From Hungatella sp. UBA4396 (GTDB lineage: Bacteria; Bacillota; Clostridia; Lachnospirales; Lachnospiraceae): a stretch of 64,000 nucleotides of DNA. Shown in pieces: positions 61,234 through 64,000 of the stretch. The translations under genes were made by a program, and so were the position numbers. The notes below the pieces were generated by a model. That model was not told the DNA's origin, did not search any database, and saw only the letters and a list, made by a program, of their open reading frames with translations. The first letter of the stretch is position 1. Every line of letters starts with the position of its first letter. The DNA lies in the NCBI GenBank assembly GCA_002389905.1, contig DGRE01000060.1, positions 62,001-126,000 of the forward strand, read 5' to 3'.

Positions 61234-61770
61234 TTATTCGATGATATATGCCCGGAGAATCTCTCCATAATAAGCAGTATGGTAATCTTTGTTTGAACCA
61301 TGGAATGAACTGTCCACATCCTGAGGATAGCACTTTTCTCTGTTTTCCTTTGTAATTGCATCAGGGTCTTGTTTTTGCTTGTAGATGACTCTGCATTCCA
61401 GGGTAAGGGGAAGTTCCTTGATGGCCGGTACGGAAATAGAATCAGAGTTTTCCAGGGTTAAGTTCAGCTCTTTGATCTTATCAACCTGGTGGCCGGACTT
61501 GGTTCCGCAGAAGCCAAGAATTTTTTTGTCAAATTCTCCGTAAGGTATGTTGACCGTAAACTCCGGGTTTTTATCTAACTGGTGCTTTGTGAAACGGTTT
61601 TCTCTTACGAAGGTGGTAAAAATCGGCTTTCCCCATTCAATTCCCAGGGTTCCCCAGGAAATAGTCATGGAATTCACCTTATCTCCGTCCTTTGTGGTCA
61701 CCAAAACTCCTTTTTGCAGTTCCTTCATAATATGATTGGTATAATCAAACAGTTCAATTTCTGTTTTCAT
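61234..61770 (-). CDS. Flavin-reductase-domain (FMN split-barrel) protein
   Basis: 178 residues. GVLVTTKDGDKVNSMTISWG and FTTFVRENRFTKHQLDKNPEFTVN (read in parts) are typical of the flavin reductase/flavoredoxin family that binds FMN; FCGTKSGHQVDK follows the pattern CGxxSGxxxDK. It probably handles electron transfer or flavin reduction with NAD(P)H or ferredoxin. AGGAGG on the minus strand lies upstream of ATG 61770. Stand-alone gene. Confidence 0.9.
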   Translation of the reverse strand: MKTEIELFDYTNHIMKELQKGVLVTTKDGDKVNSMTISWGTLGIEWGKPIFTTFVRENRFTKHQLDKNPEFTVNIPYGEFDKKILGFCGTKSGHQVDKIKELNLTLENSDSISVPAIKELPLTLECRVIYKQKQDPDAITKENREKCYPQDVDSSFHGSNKDYHTAYYGEILRAYIIE

Positions 61771-61882
61771 TGGGTTAGCCTCCTGATATTTTTATTTTTT
61801 ATATACTTACTATATTAGTATTAAAAGTAATTTATTGCAAGAATGCATTTTCATCAAAATATTTCCGGGCTTAATAGGAGCT

Positions 61883-62137
61883 TCAGCAATAATTTCCGGA
61901 ACATAATGTTTTATGATTTTCTCCGGAAAAGTCCAGGAAGGACACACTGTAGGAAGAATCCTCCTCTTCTGCATGGATTGCCCGGTTGTATATTCTCAGT
62001 GCATGTTCAACGGTGATCTCAACGCCGTGATAATAATATAAAGTAGCCTGCGTATGGGAAACTACGCTTTCTATCAGCAGCCTTGCATCATGGTTTTCAA
62101 ATAATATTTCATTTAAGTTATTTCTTGTGATCATCAT
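61883..62137 (-). CDS. Small protein of unknown function
   Basis: 84 residues from ATG 62137 (or 62134), with AAAGGAGA upstream. It begins MMITRNNLNEILFENHDARL and contains LYYYHGVEITVEHALRIYN. No signal, membrane segment or metal motif is evident; the C-terminus has two cysteines (LCSGNYC). The family is not recognised. It lies 112 bases upstream of the flavin-reductase gene on the same strand and may share its transcript. The 271 bases between it and the MATE gene hold only promoter-like AT-rich sequence. Confidence 0.65.
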   Translation of the reverse strand: MMITRNNLNEILFENHDARLLIESVVSHTQATLYYYHGVEITVEHALRIYNRAIHAEEEDSSYSVSFLDFSGENHKTLCSGNYC

Positions 62138-62408
62138 ACGCCGGTCTCCTTTTGTCCAAGAACAAGTGTTCGTTTGATGGTTAAAAATTAAAACCACAGC
62201 CAGTGGTTCTAATCGGATATTCTATTGGTATTATAACATAGATTTATTGTAAATGCAAACATATGTTCTGATTTTTTTTGAAAAAAATTATTTTCCTGCA
62301 ACTTTTTGATTTATTGAAAAAGTACGGTGACAAAGGGCGGGCAACATGGTAAAATAACGTTTGTGCCTCCCAAAGGGCGGCGCAATATTCGTATAAAGGA
62401 TGAAGATT

Positions 62409-63767
62409 ATGGAAACTGATATGACAAAGGGCAGTCCGCTTCCGATTATTTTAAGGTTCATGCTTCCCTTGATGATCGGAAACATGTTCCAGCAGCTTTA
62501 CAATATGGCGGATACCATTATTGTGGGCCGTTTTGTGGGCCCTGATGCCCTGGCTGCGGTAGGTTCCACAGGAACCATCATGTTTCTGGTTCTCGGCTTT
62601 TCCCAGGGTATGAGCACAGGATTTTCCGTTCTCACCAGCCAGCGGTTTGGGGCGGGAGATGAAAACGGGACAAAGAGGTCGGTGGCCAACGGAATACTTT
62701 TATCCGCATTTGTTATCATTATTATGACTGCTTTAAGTCTTTCCGGAATGAGATCTCTTCTCAGGCTTATGAATACTCCTGAGAACATTATGGAGGATGC
62801 GTATACTTATATATCTGTCATCTGCATGGGAATTGTGGCAAGTGTATTTTACAATCTGCTTTCCTCTTATCTGCGTTCAGTGGGAAACAGCCGGATTCCT
62901 CTTTTCTCCCTGATCCTTTCTGCTTTCTTAAATGTGGCGCTGGATTTTTTCTTTATTATAAATTTAAATATGGGAGTTGCAGGAGCGGCATGGGCCACCA
63001 ATATCTCCCAGGGGATATCGGCAATTCTCTGTATCGTATATATTTACAAAAAGGTCCCGGTTCTGACTCCGGAAAAAAAGCACTGGAGGCTTGATAAATG
63101 GGATACAAAGCGGCAGCTTTCCATAGGAATTCCAATGGCACTCCAGTTTGGAATAACGGCTTCGGGAACCATAGTCATGCAGTCCGCCATTAACCTGTTC
63201 GGCTCCACCGCAGTTGCGGCTTATACTGCTGCCAATAAATTCCAGAACCTGGTCATGCAGGGAATGATTGCCATGGGGCAGACGATGGCTACTTATTCCG
63301 GCCAGAACTTTGGAAAGGGAAATATAAAAAGAATCCGCCAGGGTGTCAGGCTTGCTTTGGGGACCACTATGGTCTACAGCCTTCTTTGCTCTGTTCTGGC
63401 TGTCACAGGACTTCCCTTTATATTAAAGCTGTTTTTCTCAGGAGAGGTGGATATTGCCGATATGCTGCCCTGGGCAAAGACCTATATTTATATATGCGCA
63501 GCTTTTTATATCCCTCTTTCCACGATTTTTATATTCAGAAACACCATGCAGGGCTGCGGATACGGATTTCTGCCCATGATGGGAGGAGCGGCGGAGCTTT
63601 TAGCAAGGCTGGTTATGGCGGCTTTTGCCATCGGATTTTTAAACTATCCCCTGGCCTGTGCCTGCGATCCGGCGGCCTGGATCAGCGCTTCTTTATTTAC
63701 CGGAATTGCATACCGTCATATTATGAAAAAGAATCTCACTGCCTCAGAAGCTGCTTCAGACGGCTGA
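62409..63767 (+). CDS. MATE family efflux transporter
   Basis: 452 residues with about twelve membrane helices in two similar halves. Typical motifs: MLPLMIGNMFQQLYNMADTI (N-terminal), DALAAVGSTGTIMFLVLGF, and in the second half GIPMALQFGITASGTIVMQS. MATE proteins export cationic compounds or drugs by Na+ or H+ antiport. ATG 62409 is chosen with AAAGG nine bases upstream; an in-frame ATG at 62400 is also possible. No regulator is adjacent. Confidence 0.93.
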   Translation: METDMTKGSPLPIILRFMLPLMIGNMFQQLYNMADTIIVGRFVGPDALAAVGSTGTIMFLVLGFSQGMSTGFSVLTSQRFGAGDENGTKRSVANGILLSAFVIIIMTALSLSGMRSLLRLMNTPENIMEDAYTYISVICMGIVASVFYNLLSSYLRSVGNSRIPLFSLILSAFLNVALDFFFIINLNMGVAGAAWATNISQGISAILCIVYIYKKVPVLTPEKKHWRLDKWDTKRQLSIGIPMALQFGITASGTIVMQSAINLFGSTAVAAYTAANKFQNLVMQGMIAMGQTMATYSGQNFGKGNIKRIRQGVRLALGTTMVYSLLCSVLAVTGLPFILKLFFSGEVDIADMLPWAKTYIYICAAFYIPLSTIFIFRNTMQGCGYGFLPMMGGAAELLARLVMAAFAIGFLNYPLACACDPAAWISASLFTGIAYRHIMKKNLTASEAASDG

Positions 63768-63872
63768 TTTTTTTTCTGGTTTTAAATTTCTTAATTTATT
63801 ATTGATTTATAGATTAATATTTAGTATATTATGTAATAGATTATCTTAGGCGGAAACGAAAGGGGAATCAAG

Positions 63873-64000
63873 ATGATAAAAGTAGCTGTAGATGCCATGG
63901 GCGGCGACTATGCACCGGTTGAAATGGTGGCGGGCGCTGTAGAGGCTGTAAACGCGAATAAAGAGATCCGGGTTCTCTTAGTAGGGCAGGAGCATATTGT
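63873..64000 (+). CDS. plsX: Phosphate acyltransferase PlsX, 3'-truncated by window edge
   Basis: The first 42 residues are visible: MIKVAVDAMGGDYAPVEMVAG followed by NKEIRVLLVGQEHI, the standard PlsX start. PlsX makes acyl-phosphate from acyl-ACP for phospholipid synthesis. AGGGGAAT lies upstream. The rpmF gene often found just before plsX is absent here; MATE precedes it instead. Confidence 0.93.
   Translation, partial: MIKVAVDAMGGDYAPVEMVAGAVEAVNANKEIRVLLVGQEHI

Noticed and set aside
1..64000. CRISPR arrays, tRNA and rRNA genes
   Set aside because: No regularly spaced repeats of CRISPR form, no cloverleaf-like tRNA sequences and no rRNA-like stretches were seen on reading; the 23-bp repeats at 30613-30665 belong to the IS21 end.

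Overview
The window looks like a chromosomal segment from a low-to-mid GC anaerobic Firmicute, most likely a Lachnospiraceae / clostridial cluster XIVa relative. This rests on the housekeeping gene set (dgt-dnaG-rpoD-trmK-nif3, secG-rnr-smpB), AGGAGG-type ribosome binding sites, T-box and yybP-ykoY type leaders, sporulation and cell-wall proteins (SpoIID, SleB and S8 Csp-like families), a fused TGS/uridine-kinase-like protein, ATP-type PEP carboxykinase and pectin/uronate catabolic genes. The species is an inference; no rRNA is present.

Layout. 1-7.8 kb: end of a uronate isomerase gene, an esterase, a Nudix hydrolase, a macro-domain protein, a stand-alone 5'-3' exonuclease, an M32 carboxypeptidase, cysteine synthase and a YihY/BrkB membrane protein. 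8-11.5 kb: a heterodimeric ABC exporter, one half with a degenerate ATP site. 11.5-16.1 kb: a complete Agr-type quorum-sensing locus in the order agrA-agrC-agrD-agrB, including a 53-residue cyclic-lactone peptide precursor, then a three-gene operon of unknown function. The promoters of agrDB and of the unknown operon share the same architecture: two AATTTTGG repeats 22 bp apart, then a -35 TTGAAA at a fixed distance. This is the most interesting system in the window. 16.1-18.5 kb: an IS200-type transposase, a Fic protein, a DUF4160-DUF2442 pair with repeats at its promoter, and a zinc-ribbon membrane protein. 18.5-22.4 kb: T-box leader and pheST.

22.5-31.5 kb is an accessory, AT-rich stretch. 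It holds an enolase-like pseudoenzyme, a toxin-antitoxin pair, a decayed copy of the enolase-like gene, a MecI/BlaI-like remnant, two secreted proteins, and two paralogous membrane-anchored proteins separated by a broken IS21-type element. 31.5-43.3 kb returns to core genes: secG, rnr, smpB, an unusual ParB-like/BMP fusion, a phosphoesterase, ilvN-ilvC, a LysR regulator, ybaK, a SleB-like hydrolase, a YhcH protein and a pectinesterase. 43.3-49.2 kb: a probable manganese riboswitch in front of a P-type cation ATPase, then pckA, a HAD phosphatase and a small RNA gene (6S RNA candidate). 49.2-64 kb: SpoIID-like and S8 protease genes, the dgt-dnaG-rpoD-trmK-nif3-nucleoside kinase cluster, RNase P RNA, a flavin reductase, a small unknown gene, a MATE transporter and the start of plsX.

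In several places start codons were moved downstream of the longest reading frame because a ribosome binding site, a promoter -10 box or family length argued for it; these cases are stated in the entries. No tRNA, rRNA or CRISPR array was seen.
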